DNA of 64,000 nt from DATBVX01 sp963705495 (GTDB lineage Bacteria; Pseudomonadota; Gammaproteobacteria; Steroidobacterales; Steroidobacteraceae): NCBI GenBank assembly GCA_963705495.1, contig CAVPJQ010000022.1, positions 62,001-126,000 on the forward strand, read 5' to 3'. Below, piece after piece: positions 16,182-25,600 of this stretch; the stretch's first letter is position 1, and the number at the start of each line of letters is the position of its first letter. A program made the translations under genes and the position numbers. Below the pieces are notes generated by a model. The model was given only the letters and a program-made list of their open reading frames with translations, was not told the DNA's origin and searched no databases.

Positions 16182-16706
16182 TTATAGCGGCTTGCGCAGC
16201 CAGGTCAGCGGCGCCGTGACCAGGAGCGCACCGATCGCACCATACAGATGCGCATCGACCACCACCGGGCCGCCCGCGGATCTCAGGCTGTAGGGCATGA
16301 CGCCGATCACTTGCTCGTACGCCAGCTTCCCGACCAGAAAGACGGCGAGAATCCAGCCATCGGGCTCGCGCCGGCGCAAGTGCGCAAGTGTTCCCGCAGC
16401 CATCACACCATGCAGGGTTCCGGAGAGCCCGACATACCAGAGCAATTCTGGATTCAGCAGCAGGAAACCCACGTCGATGGCAGCGATGGAGCCCGCCACA
16501 ATGACCAGCCACTGACGCGCCGTGTAATCGGCGACGAACAGCGCCCACATGAGCGCAAAGCCCATCACGTTCAACCCAAGGTGCGCCCATCCAAGGTGAA
16601 CGAAATGGCCGCTGACAAGCCGCCACCATTCGCCCGCGAAAATCGCATCGCGCTGGTAACGCAAGAGCACGCGCCCAGCGTCACCGGTGCTCTCGAGTGT
16701 CGCCAA
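16182..16706 (-). CDS. Rhombosortase (rhomboid-family protease)
   Basis: 174 residues from a TTG, with several membrane helices. Rhomboid/rhombosortase motifs are present: GEWWRLVSGHFVHLGWAHLGLN early, GLSGTLHGV with the catalytic Ser around residue 94, and VVDAHLYGA with the catalytic His near 151. Rhombosortases cleave GlyGly-CTERM tails of proteins exported by type II secretion, and the T2SS genes begin just across a divergent promoter. The same frame stays open upstream to about 16808 and encodes LWVFVLICLLL, a missing first membrane helix, but has no ATG, GTG or TTG there, so the real start may be a rare codon. Confidence 0.75.
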   Translation of the reverse strand: MATLESTGDAGRVLLRYQRDAIFAGEWWRLVSGHFVHLGWAHLGLNVMGFALMWALFVADYTARQWLVIVAGSIAAIDVGFLLLNPELLWYVGLSGTLHGVMAAGTLAHLRRREPDGWILAVFLVGKLAYEQVIGVMPYSLRSAGGPVVVDAHLYGAIGALLVTAPLTWLRKPL

Positions 16707-16790
16707 GAGTAGACAGATCAGTACAAATACCCACAGCCGGCGCCCCTTCAGGTGCAGGAACGTCAGCCATGCCGTGATCTGCTCGGTAAT

Positions 16791-16827
16791 CGGTCTAACC
16801 CCTTTGTGCTATCGTGACGTTAGACCG
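16791..16827. promoter_or_regulatory. Inverted repeat in the rhombosortase/gspG divergent region
   Basis: CGGTCTAAC (16791-16799) and GTTAGACCG (16819-16827) form a perfect 9-bp inverted repeat with a 19-base spacer. It lies 35 bases before the gspG start and at the 5' side of the rhombosortase frame. It could be an operator for both genes or a stem in the gspG leader; sequence alone does not decide. Confidence 0.5.
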
Positions 16828-16861
16828 TTCATAGCTCAACTTGGGCAATCGAGATTCCTGC

Positions 16862-17314
16862 ATGTACGTCAGCGTTTCAGGCGTCGCGGTACGTCGCGCC
16901 GCAGGCTTCACCCTGATCGAGATCCTGGTGGTGGTGGTCATCATCGGCATCCTCGCGGCCATCGTCGCGCCGCGGATCATGAGCCGTATCGACGATGCGC
17001 AGATCGCCAAGGCGCGACAGGACATCCGCGTTTATGAAACCGCCCTGAACCTGTTCCGAATGGACAACTACAAGTACCCCACTACCGACCAGGGCCTGAC
17101 GGCACTCGTGCAGCAACCCGCCGACCCCGGAATCCGCAACTGGAAACAGGGTGGCTATGTCGACAGCCTGAAGAAGGATCCCTGGGGTTACGACTACCAA
17201 TATGTGTATCCGGGTACGCATGGAACCGAGTACGACCTCTTCACGCTTGGTGCTGACAACCAGGCTGGCGGCGAAGGGATCAACGCGGACATTGGCAACT
17301 GGAGCCTGAACTAG
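16862..17314 (+). CDS. gspG: Type II secretion major pseudopilin GspG
   Basis: 150 residues. The prepilin site is AAGFTLIEILVVVVIIG, cut after Gly with Glu at +5, followed by the long helix ending RARQDIRVYETALNLFRMDNYKYPTTDQGL. The C-terminal domain has DPWGYDYQYVYPG and DLFTLGADN, the calcium-binding part of GspG. It polymerises into the periplasmic pseudopilus that pushes substrates through the secretin. ATG 16862 fits; a TTG seven codons upstream is less likely. It heads the gspGHIJKLMN block. Confidence 0.95.
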   Translation: MYVSVSGVAVRRAAGFTLIEILVVVVIIGILAAIVAPRIMSRIDDAQIAKARQDIRVYETALNLFRMDNYKYPTTDQGLTALVQQPADPGIRNWKQGGYVDSLKKDPWGYDYQYVYPGTHGTEYDLFTLGADNQAGGEGINADIGNWSLN

Positions 17315-17341
17315 CCAGCGATGAAAGGGCGACCGCTTCGC

Positions 17342-17455
17342 GAAGCCTCCATCGGCTGGGTACTTTCGAGAACGCAGTGAATACGTCCCTGTAGGCTCCG
17401 TGAAAAACGTCCATGTTTTTCACGGTCTCGAAAGTACCCACCCGACGGACGCTTC
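17342..17455. repeat. 114-bp nested palindrome between gspG and gspH
   Basis: The outer arms of 30 bases (17342-17371 and 17426-17455) match as inverted repeats at 27 of 30 positions, including a perfect 15-base core TGGGTACTTTCGAGA. Inside, CCGTGAAAAAC (17398-17408) and GTTTTTCACGG (17415-17425) form a perfect 11-bp stem with the loop GTCCAT. The gspH start codon (17413) spans the end of that loop and the stem, and the right arm encodes the first residues of GspH. A diverged relative lies near 3740-3822. It could be a palindromic intergenic repeat or MITE-like insertion that now acts as an mRNA structure. Confidence 0.75.
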
Positions 17456-17979
17456 CCGCGCAGAGCTTTTCCGGCTTTACGCTCATTGAAGTGCTGGTGG
17501 TCGTCTTCATCATCGGCATCCTTGCTTCCGTATCTCTCATCTCGGTGCACGCGCTCGGTCGCGACACGGAGATTCGCGACGAGACGCGGCGTCTCGCCGG
17601 AATCATCGGCGCAGTGCAAGAGCAGGCGCAGATGGAGGGGCGCGATTTCGGCTTGAGGCTCGTGGAGCAACAGTACGAGTTTCTGACCTATGACCCGCGT
17701 CGCGACCGGTGGCAGGCGGTCGAAGGTGATGATCTGTTGCGGCTGCGGCGCCTTCCCCCGGGTCTGACTTTTCGTTTGCGGCTCGAGGGGCGCGAGGCAT
17801 CGCTGCGCCCGCCGGCCGATCCCAAGAAACCCTGGCCACCGCAGATCGACATTCTCGGCAGCGGCGATCTCACGGCGTTCGAGCTCAAGCTGCAGCGAGA
17901 AGACAGCGATCACGAGGCCACGATCACGGGCAACGCGAACGGCGACCTCGAGGTCAAGAACGTGGACGACTCGAAGTGA
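17413..17979 (+). CDS. gspH: Type II secretion minor pseudopilin GspH
   Basis: 188 residues with prepilin motif SFSGFTLIEVLVVVFIIG starting around residue 18, and a GspH-type globular part (EQAQMEGRDFGLRLV, QYEFLTYDPRRDRWQ). ATG 17413 is the only normal start codon before the cleavage site, and it is embedded in a strong palindrome whose right arm encodes residues 1-14. GspH caps the pseudopilus with GspI, J and K. The 98-base gap from gspG contrasts with the tight overlaps downstream. Confidence 0.9.
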   Translation: MFFTVSKVPTRRTLPAQSFSGFTLIEVLVVVFIIGILASVSLISVHALGRDTEIRDETRRLAGIIGAVQEQAQMEGRDFGLRLVEQQYEFLTYDPRRDRWQAVEGDDLLRLRRLPPGLTFRLRLEGREASLRPPADPKKPWPPQIDILGSGDLTAFELKLQREDSDHEATITGNANGDLEVKNVDDSK

Positions 17980-18515
17980 TGCAGCAACGGGCCTTCACAC
18001 TGATCGAAGTGCTGGTCGCGCTCGCGATCGTCGCTTTCGGCTTGACGGCCCTCTTCAGTGTCACCACCCAAACCGCGCGTGCCTCAACCTACCTGCGCGA
18101 GAAGACTTTCGCGCAGTGGATCGCGCTCAATCGGATCACCGAAGCACGGCTCACCGGCCAACCGCCATCGGACGACAAGACGGAAGGTGAAACGAAGTTT
18201 GCCGGCCAGAACTGGCGCTGGGAGCTGAAGACGCTCAAGACGCCGGTGGCCGGCATCGTGCGCCTCGAGGCTCGTGCGCGTCTCGATGAGGGAGCTGAGA
18301 ACAGCTGGCCCGGTTTCGCGGTTGGTTTCATGGGCGATTCGCTTGCGCAACCGGGAACCCCGGCGCCGAACTGGCTGGGTGAGCCCGGTGCGATGCCGGG
18401 AAATCCGCCCGGAAGACAACCCGCGCCAGCCCCGTCGCCCGGTGCGACCCCGCCCGGAACGCCGCCGCCCGGTGAGACGCCTCCAGGCGCGCCGGGGCAG
18501 GACCTCACGCGATGA
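17979..18515 (+). CDS. gspI: Type II secretion minor pseudopilin GspI with proline-rich tail
   Basis: 178 residues starting MQQRAFTLIEVLVALAIVAF, so the prepilin peptidase site is only five residues in. The usual GspI core (about 120 residues) is followed by a low-complexity tail of Pro, Gly and Thr (PGATPPGTPPPGETPPG) not normally needed in GspI. ATG 17979 overlaps the gspH stop. It forms the pseudopilus tip complex with GspJ and GspK. The tail may be a linker exposed in the periplasm. Confidence 0.9.
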   Translation: MQQRAFTLIEVLVALAIVAFGLTALFSVTTQTARASTYLREKTFAQWIALNRITEARLTGQPPSDDKTEGETKFAGQNWRWELKTLKTPVAGIVRLEARARLDEGAENSWPGFAVGFMGDSLAQPGTPAPNWLGEPGAMPGNPPGRQPAPAPSPGATPPGTPPPGETPPGAPGQDLTR

Positions 18516-19132
18516 ACCTGCGCCGGCAGATTGCCCGCGGCTTTACGCTGATCGAGTTGCTGGTCGCGATCTCGATCTTCGTGGTGCTCGGCGTGCTCGC
18601 GTACGGCGGCTATAACAACTCCGTCAAGCAGACCGAGATCGCGCGAGCGTCCATGAAACGCCTGGAGCAGGTGCAGACCACGGTGCGCTTGATCACGCAG
18701 GATTTTGAGCAGATTGCGCCACGCCCGGTACGCGATGTTGTGGGCGACACGCGCCTGCCCGCATTGATGAGCATGAGCAAGGGACAACAGCTGCTCTCGC
18801 TGACACGTGCCGGTTGGACCAATCCGGGCGGCCTGCCGCGCGCCACTCTGCAGCGCGTCAGCTATGTGCTCGAGGACGACAAGCTCCGGCGCGAGCACTT
18901 CACAGTGCTCGATGCGACGCTCTCGAATGAACCCGTGAAGCGCGAGCTGATCGATCACGTCAAGTCGGTGCGCGTGCGCTTCATGGACAACCAAAAGCAG
19001 TGGCAGGAGCAATGGCCGCCCCTGAATGCAGCGCCCGCTACGGTCACCCGCCTGCGCCCGCTGGCGATCGAAATCACGCTCGAGCTCGAGGACTTCGGTG
19101 AGATCACGCGCCTGATCGAGGTCGACGGATGA
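18512..19132 (+). CDS. gspJ: Type II secretion minor pseudopilin GspJ
   Basis: 206 residues: RGFTLIELLVAISIFVVLGV prepilin helix, then the GspJ globular part (QDFEQIAPRPVRD, RVSYVLEDDKLRREHF, VRFMDNQKQWQEQWPP). Its start overlaps the gspI stop as ATGA, indicating translational coupling. It is part of the ternary tip complex GspI-J-K. Confidence 0.93.
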   Translation: MNLRRQIARGFTLIELLVAISIFVVLGVLAYGGYNNSVKQTEIARASMKRLEQVQTTVRLITQDFEQIAPRPVRDVVGDTRLPALMSMSKGQQLLSLTRAGWTNPGGLPRATLQRVSYVLEDDKLRREHFTVLDATLSNEPVKRELIDHVKSVRVRFMDNQKQWQEQWPPLNAAPATVTRLRPLAIEITLELEDFGEITRLIEVDG

Positions 19133-20085
19133 GACCAACGCCTGCTTCGCGTCTACGAGGACAGCGCGGCGTGGCGCTCGTGACCGCGATCCTGATCGTC
19201 GCGCTCGCCACGATTCTCGCCACCCAGATCGGCTTCGACAGCGCGCTGGAGCAACGGCGCACCGGTGCCATTCTTTCTCTCGACCAGGCATACCTCATCG
19301 GGCTCGGCGCGGAAGCCTGGGCCGCTTCCTACCTCAAGAAGGATCTCGACGACGGCTCCAAGCAGGACTACCCCGCGGAGCGCTGGGCAACACCGATTCC
19401 GCCGATTCCGGTCGAGGGTGGCCAGGTCGAAGGCTTCGTTGAAGACCTGCAGGGGCGCTTCAATCTCAACAATCTGGTCACGCCCGAGGGCGCACAGAAT
19501 CCCGAGGCAATGCGCCAGTTCCGCAACCTCCTCAGCATGCTCGATCTGGAAGCGAAGTGGGCGGATGTGCTCGCCGACTGGCTCGACCCCGATACGCAGC
19601 CGACTCCGGATGGTGCGGAAGACAACGTCTACACCTCGCAGACTCCACCCTATCGCGCGGCGAACGGCCCGATCACGAGTGTCAGCGAGCTCATGGCGTT
19701 GCCCGATTTCGGCGTCGAGCGCTACCAGAAGCTCAGGCCCTACGTCACCGCCCTGCCGATCGGAACCAAGATCAATCTCTGCACTGCGCCAGGCATCGTG
19801 ATCGATTCGCTCAGCAACGGCACGCGTGAGTTCGGTCTCGATGAGGAGAGCCTCGCCAAGGGGCGCACCGATCATTGTTTTCCGACGCCCGACGATCTGC
19901 GCAATTCATTTCATGGGCAGGATTTCGAGACCATCGCAAACTACATCGATGACAAAACGTCGTACTTTCGCGTCACTGCGCTGGTCACTATTGGCACCTC
20001 GCAGATGACTCTGTACAGTCTCTTGCATCGCGATGAAACGACGCACTTAGTGCGCCCGGTGATGCGCACTTTCAGCACTGACTGA
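19129..20085 (+). CDS. gspK: Type II secretion minor pseudopilin GspK
   Basis: 318 residues, the largest pseudopilin. The N-terminal helix RGVALVTAILIVALATILA lacks the +5 Glu, as is normal for GspK. The body contains FVEDLQGRFNLNNLV, DWLDPDTQPTPDGAEDNVY and helix-hairpin-helix-like SVSELMALPDFG. It starts with an ATGA overlap on gspJ. GspK sits at the tip and limits pseudopilus length. Confidence 0.93.
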   Translation: MRPTPASRLRGQRGVALVTAILIVALATILATQIGFDSALEQRRTGAILSLDQAYLIGLGAEAWAASYLKKDLDDGSKQDYPAERWATPIPPIPVEGGQVEGFVEDLQGRFNLNNLVTPEGAQNPEAMRQFRNLLSMLDLEAKWADVLADWLDPDTQPTPDGAEDNVYTSQTPPYRAANGPITSVSELMALPDFGVERYQKLRPYVTALPIGTKINLCTAPGIVIDSLSNGTREFGLDEESLAKGRTDHCFPTPDDLRNSFHGQDFETIANYIDDKTSYFRVTALVTIGTSQMTLYSLLHRDETTHLVRPVMRTFSTD

Positions 20086-20103
20086 GCAACGTAACTTTTT
20101 CAC

Positions 20104-21336
20104 ATGGCAGACACATTCGTCATTCGCCTTTCCGACCGACCCGATGCGCCGGCGAGCTGGATGCTCGTGGATGCGGCTGGCGGCCGGCTGAGCGCTGCCC
20201 AATCCGGGCCATTGTCGTCGGCGACTGCTCTTGCACTCGGGCGACGCGTGGTCCTGCTCGTTCCCGGCATCGACATTCTGCTCGCGCAGCCCGAGCTGCC
20301 GGTGCGCGGCGCGCGTCAGTTGCAGGTCGTTCCCTTTGCGCTCGAGGAGCACATTGCCGACGACATCGAAGGCATGCACTTCGCGCTCGGGAGGGCGGAT
20401 GCGTCGCATGCCGGAACCCCCGTCGCCGGCGTGCGTCGCCATCGAATCGAGGAATGGCTCGCGGCGCTGCGCGGCGCGCAGATTGTTGCCGATGCCGTCT
20501 ATGCAGACAGCGCAGTGGTGCCTGCCAACCCGGGGCAGACCGTACTGTTGATCGATGCTGATCGCCTGTACGTGCGCCGTTCCGGCGAGCCACCGCTGGT
20601 GCTCGATGTACAGCCCCTGAGTGAGGCACTCGAGTTCGCTACGCTGGGGGCGGACAGTCACGCGCTCCTCTATGTCACGCAGCAGGATTGGCACACTCAC
20701 CAGGCGTCGATCGATGCACTGCGCGAGCGACTTGCCGGGCTCAAAGTACAGCTCCTGCCCGATGGGCCACTGCCGCTGCTCGCCCACCAGGCCGTGGCGA
20801 ATCCGCCCTTCAACCTGCTGCAAGGCGAGTTCGCACCTCATTCCAGGGTCTCCGATCAATGGCGCGTATGGCGCCTGGCTGCGATCCTTGGCGGATGCTT
20901 CATCGCTCTGAATCTGCTCGGCATGGGCGTCGAGATCTGGCGCCTCAAGAGCACGGAGAAAGCGCTGGATGCCTCGATCGAGCAGGTGTTTCGCGAGGCG
21001 ATGCCCGGCGAGCAGAACGCCGTCGACGCCCGCCGTCGCATGGAAGCACGTCTGAAGCAGATGCAAGGCTCCAGCAGCGGCCAGGTCGCAAACCTCCTCA
21101 ACATCATCGGCGTCATCGCCGGCGCGATTGCGCAGGTACCGCAGACCTCGGTCGAAGCTTTCAGCTTCCGCGGCACGGTGCTGGACATGAGGGTCGCGGC
21201 GCGCGATGTCGACAGTCTCGACAAGCTGCGGCGTCTCGTCACCGACCGCGGTCTGCAGGCGGAGCTGCAATCCTCGAACGCGCGCGACTCGGGCGTCGAA
21301 GGACGCATCCAGGTCAAAGGTCCTGGTGCCTCGTGA
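20104..21336 (+). CDS. gspL: Type II secretion inner-membrane protein GspL
   Basis: 410 residues: cytoplasmic actin-like domain (about 1-250, with VPFALEEHIADDIEGMHFALG), a membrane helix around 258-278 (LAAILGGCFIALNLLGMGVE) and a periplasmic ferredoxin-like domain. It links the GspE ATPase to GspM and the pseudopilus. It starts 18 bases after gspK, and its stop overlaps the gspM start. No gspE or gspF is in the window. Confidence 0.92.
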   Translation: MADTFVIRLSDRPDAPASWMLVDAAGGRLSAAQSGPLSSATALALGRRVVLLVPGIDILLAQPELPVRGARQLQVVPFALEEHIADDIEGMHFALGRADASHAGTPVAGVRRHRIEEWLAALRGAQIVADAVYADSAVVPANPGQTVLLIDADRLYVRRSGEPPLVLDVQPLSEALEFATLGADSHALLYVTQQDWHTHQASIDALRERLAGLKVQLLPDGPLPLLAHQAVANPPFNLLQGEFAPHSRVSDQWRVWRLAAILGGCFIALNLLGMGVEIWRLKSTEKALDASIEQVFREAMPGEQNAVDARRRMEARLKQMQGSSSGQVANLLNIIGVIAGAIAQVPQTSVEAFSFRGTVLDMRVAARDVDSLDKLRRLVTDRGLQAELQSSNARDSGVEGRIQVKGPGAS

Positions 21337-21824
21337 ACGCATTGACGGTAAGGATCAGCACCTGGCTCGCGACTCTTTCTGAGCGCGAACACCGCCTGGT
21401 GACGTGGGGCGGCACCGCTGCCGTCGTCGTGCTGGTCTTCGCCCTCCTCGTTCTACCCCTCTATTCCGCCGCCAGTGGTGCCGAGAAGCGCGTCGAGCGC
21501 AAACGCAGTGACCTGGCCTGGATGCAGAGCGTCGCCGGCGAGTTGCGCGCGGCGGGACCTGCGGATGCTTCCGCACAGTCACTGGTCGTCATCGTGGATC
21601 AGACGGCACGCGCCGCCGGGCTCGCTGCCTCGCTTCGCGACACGCAGCCGAGCGGCACGGGCGGCATCCGGATACGGCTCGAGTCCGCGCCGTTCGACGT
21701 GGTCGTGGGTTGGGTGGCTGATCTCGCCCAGCGTCACGGCCTGATCGTCGAGTCGGCGACGGTGGATCGTACCTCGCGCCTCGGTGTGGTCAACGCCAGC
21801 CTCATCATGCGCAAAGGCGCGTGA
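21333..21824 (+). CDS. gspM: Type II secretion protein GspM
   Basis: 163 residues from a GTG (VNALTVRIS) that overlaps the gspL stop as GTGA. A short cytoplasmic segment with LSEREHRLV is followed by a membrane helix (AAVVVLVFALLVLPLYSA) and a small periplasmic ferredoxin-like domain. It stabilises GspL. The same frame remains open upstream through gspL, but that is antisense-free shadow coding and the GTGA junction marks the real start. Confidence 0.88.
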   Translation: MNALTVRISTWLATLSEREHRLVTWGGTAAVVVLVFALLVLPLYSAASGAEKRVERKRSDLAWMQSVAGELRAAGPADASAQSLVVIVDQTARAAGLAASLRDTQPSGTGGIRIRLESAPFDVVVGWVADLAQRHGLIVESATVDRTSRLGVVNASLIMRKGA

Positions 21825-21845
21825 ACGTGCGCCGCGGTCGCGGGC

Positions 21846-22607
21846 ATGCCAGATAGTCAGCCCAAATCCAGTTCCCTGCGCCTGGTCGCGGCCGGCGTTG
21901 CCGCTTTTCTCATCACGCTGCTCGCAACAGTTCCCGCGAGTGTCATTACGGTTGCGCTTCCGCCGCACATCAAGCTCGGATTGACGAGCGGCACCCTCTG
22001 GAGCGGGAGCACGGACTCTCTCACCGTGAACGGCCGCCCCTACGGTGGATTGCGCTGGAAACTGCGCCCCTTGCAGTCGTTCCTCGGCCGTCTCGTGTTC
22101 GATGGCGAGTTGCTGCGCAATGACGGTCAGGCACGCGGCAGGATCGGATTTGGACTGGGTAATCGCGTCAAGGCGCGCAATCTCGAGATCAACTTGCCGC
22201 TCGCGGCGCTTGCCGCAGGTATCGGCCCTCCCGGTTGGAGCGGCGTGGTCCGCGCAAAGATGCAAAGCGTCGATCTCGCGCCTGGAGCTGCGCCCAGCAT
22301 CGTTGGCACCCTCGAACTGCGCGGTCTGCAGGCGCCGCCGCCTGGCGGAGCCGCGATCGGCAGCTACGCCATCACGTTCGATGCCGCCTCGGCGCGCGAC
22401 GGCAAGCTCGTCGGTCAGCTCAAGGACCTGGAAGGCCCGATGCAGGTCACGGGCACCGCGACGCTTGCCGCGGATCGCAGCTATGTGGTGGAAGGATTGG
22501 TCGCTCCCCGCGCCGGGGCGCCGCCGGCGGTGACCGATACGCTGCGGTTCCTTGGGGCGCCCGACGCACAAGGACGCCGCCCCTTCTCCGTCGCCGGCAC
22601 CTATTGA
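21846..22607 (+). CDS. gspN: Type II secretion protein GspN
   Basis: 253 residues. One N-terminal hydrophobic helix (LVAAGVAAFLITLLATVPA) is followed by the GspN periplasmic part: GLTSGTLWSGSTDSLTVNG, GGLRWKLRPLQSFLGRLVF and FLGAPDAQGRRPFSVAGTY at the very end. GspN is an accessory T2SS component of uncertain function. It closes the block and converges with the helicase gene six bases away. Confidence 0.88.
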   Translation: MPDSQPKSSSLRLVAAGVAAFLITLLATVPASVITVALPPHIKLGLTSGTLWSGSTDSLTVNGRPYGGLRWKLRPLQSFLGRLVFDGELLRNDGQARGRIGFGLGNRVKARNLEINLPLAALAAGIGPPGWSGVVRAKMQSVDLAPGAAPSIVGTLELRGLQAPPPGGAAIGSYAITFDAASARDGKLVGQLKDLEGPMQVTGTATLAADRSYVVEGLVAPRAGAPPAVTDTLRFLGAPDAQGRRPFSVAGTY

Positions 22608-22613
22608 GCGGCC

Positions 22614-25600
22614 TCAACGCGCAGTCCATTCGCGCCAGCCCCCTAGCAGCGGAAAATACAGGCCGACACGGATTTCGCCCCCCTCGGGCTGCAGCAGCCG
22701 GACGTAGCGCGCAAGTTGTGGACGGTACCGTTCCACTTCGCGATCGAGAAAGGCTTCGCGGTCCGCGCCTTCGTGGCTGCTGGTCTTGAAATCGACGATC
22801 CAGCGCTCCCCGCTCTGCTCTACGAAGGTACGATCGATCACGATCCTTACCAGCTCACCTTCAATGTCGCCCGTCAGGGCAAGCTCGTTGCGAGCTTCAC
22901 GATGCGTGGACGCGAAGATCCAGGAGCCACGTGCATCGGTACGGGTAGTGATTAGCGCTTCAACCGCGCGTTCAACAGCACCCTCGAGCCTGTCCTCAGG
23001 CACGCCGCTCGCCTCGAGGCGACGCCGATAATTGCTTGCGCGTGCACGAATCGCCTCGGCCTCCGGCAAGCTGTTGCGGCGTGACCAGGATTCGAGCTCC
23101 TGGTGCACCAGTGTGCCGACGCGACGGCTCGTCTCGCTCGCCCAGTCGAACTCGGGCCGCGCGACAGTGCCCGCCTCGATCGGCGCCGTAATGCGTGCAA
23201 CGATCCCCTCGGGCGGCGGCGGCAAACACCAATCCGCGGTGAGTCTTCGAATCACCACCGGAGCCCGCCTATCGCCATCGAAGTAGCCCGGGCGCGTGAT
23301 TGCCCCGTCCTCGAACGCGCGCGCAAAGTGATCGCCCAGCGCGGGCCATAGAAGTGCGAGGAAAGAATTCGCATCGGGATCTGCGGGTTGGTCGTCGCGA
23401 TCCTTTCGCAACTTCACATGCCCGAAGAGATGGAGTTCATCCGCTGCGCGTGTCACGGCGACGTAAAGCAGGCGCGCGCGCTCGAACGATTCACGCTCCC
23501 TTTCGCGGCGCTTGAGGTACTCGAACAGAGGGTCTTCTTCAGAGCCTTTCTCGCCAATGGGCGCGAGGAGCAACCCGGGCTCCCCGGTGGCACGCGGAAT
23601 CTCCAGCCAGCGCAGCAGTGGCTCGTCCGGTGCACTCTTACCGTCTCCAAGGCGCGGAATGATCACGATATCGAATTCCAGTCCCTTGGCCTGGTGGATC
23701 GTCATGACCTGGATCTCAGGGCCCGCAGTCGGATCGGGTCGCGCGTACAGGTCGGCAAAACCGACCTCGAATGCCGGTCCCGACTCGAGGGCGTTGCGCA
23801 CCGCCAATTCCTCCAATCGCTCGAGAAACGCATGAGCGTCTTCGACGGCGCGCGGTTCACGCAGCGTCGCCGGCCCACCGAGGCTCAGCCAGGTCCGCTC
23901 GACACAGGCGCGCAACGGCTCGCGTCGCACCCTGTCGAGCGCGTGCGCAATCACTGCAGTCAGCGCGAGTGCCCGGCGCATCCCTTCAGCAGACAACGAC
24001 TCTACGCGCGCGGACTGATTGAGTAATTCCCAACAAGTCGACTGCTCGTCATCGCGTGTCAGGGCCGTGAGATCCGCGAGTGTCAGCCCGCAGAGCGGCG
24101 AGCGAAGCACTGCCAGCCAGGCAGCGCGATCACCCAGGTGCAGGAGCGCGCGGCTGAGCGCCGTCAGGTCACGCACCACCGGTTGGCTCTCGAGTGTCTC
24201 GAGCTCGATTGCCTGGAACGGGAGCTTGCGCTCCCGCAACGCTGCGGCGATCTCGATGGCATGACGCCGGTAACGCACCAGGATGCCGATGGTTCGTTCC
24301 ATGCCCAGCGCGTAGCGAGTGGCGACGAGGTCGGCGATTCGCTGCGCTTCGTCACGCCAATCGGCCGCGAAAGCGCAATGCACCTCGACTGCCGCGGCAC
24401 CCGGTGCATCGCGGCCGGCCGCACTCGCCACGTGGCGCACCGCCCCGCGGGTCAGGTCGTCCGCATCCGGTAACACCTGTGCGAACACCTCGTTGAACCA
24501 CTCGACGAGATTGCGGTGTGAGCGGAAGTTGCGCGTCAGCTGCAGCACGCCGGGGCGGATGCTCTGCAAACCGTGATCACGAGTGCGCAGGAACAGACCG
24601 ACCTCCGCTTGCCGGAAGCGGTAAACCGACTGCATCGGATCGCCGACGCAGAACAGTGTCCGCCCATCGCCCTGCACCCAGCCGGCGGTGAGCGCTTCGA
24701 GCAGCTCGATCTGTTTGAACGAGGTGTCCTGAAATTCATCGACTAGCAGATGCTGAATACGGTAGTCGAGCGCCAGCGCCAGGTCGCCCGGCTCTTCCGG
24801 TCTGCCGAGCGCATTCACCGCGGCCTGTATGAGCGCTGGGAAATCCACTTCTCCGCTCTCACGAAATACCACCTCGAGCTGCGCCGCGGCCGTGCGCAGC
24901 ACCTCAAGTAGTGCCTGGGCGACTTCCCATTGCGATTCGCTGAACTGTGGCGGAGGCAGCCGCCGGACTTCCTTGAGCTGCTCGCGCAGCAACGGCACGG
25001 CCTGCAGTTGCACAATCAATTGCCGGCCGAGCTCGCTTGCTGCTGCGGTCGCATATCCACCCTTCGCATCGAGCCGCTTGCGCCAGTCGTTCTGCTTCGT
25101 GAGCAGTAGCCCTGCGAGTTCCTGCCAGACCGGCAGATCGCGAAATGTCGTGCCGAGGCGCGCTGTTCCATCTCCCCTCCTGTCCTTGGGGTCCATCGAT
25201 ACCGGAGAGGCCATCAGCTTCACCGTCGCGGCCCACGCCGCCTCGGGCCAGAGTGCGGCCAGGCTCTGCAAGTGTCCCTGGATCTCGCGTTGCAGCGTCT
25301 GCTCCAGCTGCGCGCGTAGCGCTGCACCACGCTGGGCAACCACAAAAGGCAGCCACTGCTCGCGCCGCTCGAGCATCCTGATCAGCAGTTCCTCGGTCTG
25401 CAGCAACTGGTTGTCGCGATGCGCGAGGAGCGTGAGCAGCAAGGCAGCGATCGGCTCGCGTTCCTCGATCAGGGCGAGCGTACGGCGCGCGGCGCTGGCG
25501 TACAGCGGTTGCGGCTCGTCATTCACGATCAGCTCCGCACCGGCCCTGGCGAGCAGCGGCAGCCGCGCCGCCAGCGAATGGCAGAACGCATCGATGGTCT

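Noticed and set aside
20688..21332. Upstream extension of the gspM frame inside gspL
   Set aside because: The GTG that overlaps the gspL stop gives the normal GspM length and places the membrane helix correctly.
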